Notes under the pieces: model-generated
Told to the model about the DNA's origin: nothing
Databases searched by the model: none
Seen by the model: the letters and a program-made list of their open reading frames with translations, nothing else
Origin: Bacillota bacterium
GTDB taxonomy: Bacteria > Bacillota > Peptococcia > Peptococcales > Peptococcaceae
Length of the DNA stretch: 6,369 nucleotides
Direction of reading: 5' to 3'
Assembly (NCBI GenBank): GCA_023443145.1
Contig: JAEZVS010000020.1
Span: 1-6,369, forward strand
Shown here: in pieces, positions 6,034-6,369 of the stretch
How the letters are laid out: every line of letters starts with the position of its first letter
Numbering within the stretch: position 1 is the first letter of the stretch
Program-made: the position numbers and the translations under genes

Positions 6034-6369
6034 ATGGCGAAACTATCGAGAACCGGTAAAAAGAAACATTCCAAATATCAAATGAGTGCCAAGGAAAAAG
6101 AAGCCGCGTCCCGTCAACCCAAACCGGAAGATCGAGAACGTGAACGGAAACGCGTTCGTTACAACGGCATAGCTTTGGCGCTTTTAAGCGTATCTCTGGT
6201 GCTCATCCTTTTTGGCCCTCGCTTTAATGCCATGGGCATTTCCTATGTGGCCGCCACAAGCATTGCTTACTTATGTACTGTGATTGCCGGTGCGTTGATG
6301 CTTTACAGTGTGCAGTTTGCTAAGGCCGATCGTCAAGCATCAACCAAAATTACAGGCGCGCTCATGGTC
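6034..6369 (+). CDS. Unrecognised membrane protein, 3' end outside the window
   Basis: The frame is open from the ATG at 6034 to the last base (112 codons) and has a good ribosome binding site. I do not recognise the family. The first 43 residues are very polar and strongly charged, with Lys/Arg-rich blocks (GKKKHSK at 8-14, RERERKRVR at 34-42) and no hydrophobic run, so they should be cytoplasmic. Two hydrophobic segments follow, about 45-60 and 68-92, joined by a short turn (GPRFNAMG). After them comes a polar, Lys/Arg-containing stretch (AKADRQASTK, 96-105), which fits a hairpin with both ends inside the cell. More membrane segments may follow beyond the window. No enzyme motif is seen. 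It lies behind the ftsZ terminator and so is probably transcribed separately, though no convincing promoter is visible in the 63-base gap. Function unknown. A role in division or envelope is only suggested by position. Confidence 0.75.
   Translation, partial: MAKLSRTGKKKHSKYQMSAKEKEAASRQPKPEDRERERKRVRYNGIALALLSVSLVLILFGPRFNAMGISYVAATSIAYLCTVIAGALMLYSVQFAKADRQASTKITGALMV

Overview
The window is a piece of a bacterial division and cell wall (dcw) cluster, with every gene on the + strand: ftsW, murG, murC, divIB (ftsQ) and ftsZ, followed after a terminator by the 5' part of an unrecognised small membrane-protein gene. Strong AGGAGG-type ribosome binding sites, a short single-pass DivIB-type FtsQ and the tight order murG-murC-divIB-ftsZ suggest a Bacillota organism (Clostridia or Negativicutes-like) with roughly balanced base composition. 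I cannot place it to genus, and no 16S rRNA or other marker is present.

Layout. Positions 1-133 are open in the ftsW frame and contain no ribosome binding site for the ATG at 134, so FtsW may start outside the window. ftsW runs to 1258. murG starts at 1317 behind a perfect Shine-Dalgarno (SD) and an extended -10 element in the 58-base gap. murC follows after 12 bases. divIB follows after 49 bases that hold a second extended -10 promoter candidate. ftsZ follows after 111 bases that hold a -35/-10 promoter candidate with a 17-base spacer. A GNRA-loop hairpin with a T run directly after ftsZ ends the unit. A new gene begins at 6034 and is cut by the window end. There is no gene-free stretch over 300 bases, and I see no tRNA, rRNA, CRISPR, insertion sequence or minus-strand gene.

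How the genes work together. MurC adds L-alanine to UDP-MurNAc, the first step of the stem peptide. MurG adds GlcNAc to lipid I to make lipid II at the inner face of the membrane. FtsW polymerises lipid II at the septum together with a class B PBP. DivIB is part of the complex that controls this synthesis. FtsZ forms the ring that places the machinery. murB, ftsA and ddl, which sit in or near this part of the cluster in some other bacteria, are not present here.

This is mostly a conserved housekeeping region. I see no clear new system. The least explained items are the unrecognised membrane protein after ftsZ, the missing start signal and possible N-terminal tail of FtsW, and the placement of promoter-like elements right against the murG and divIB ribosome binding sites.
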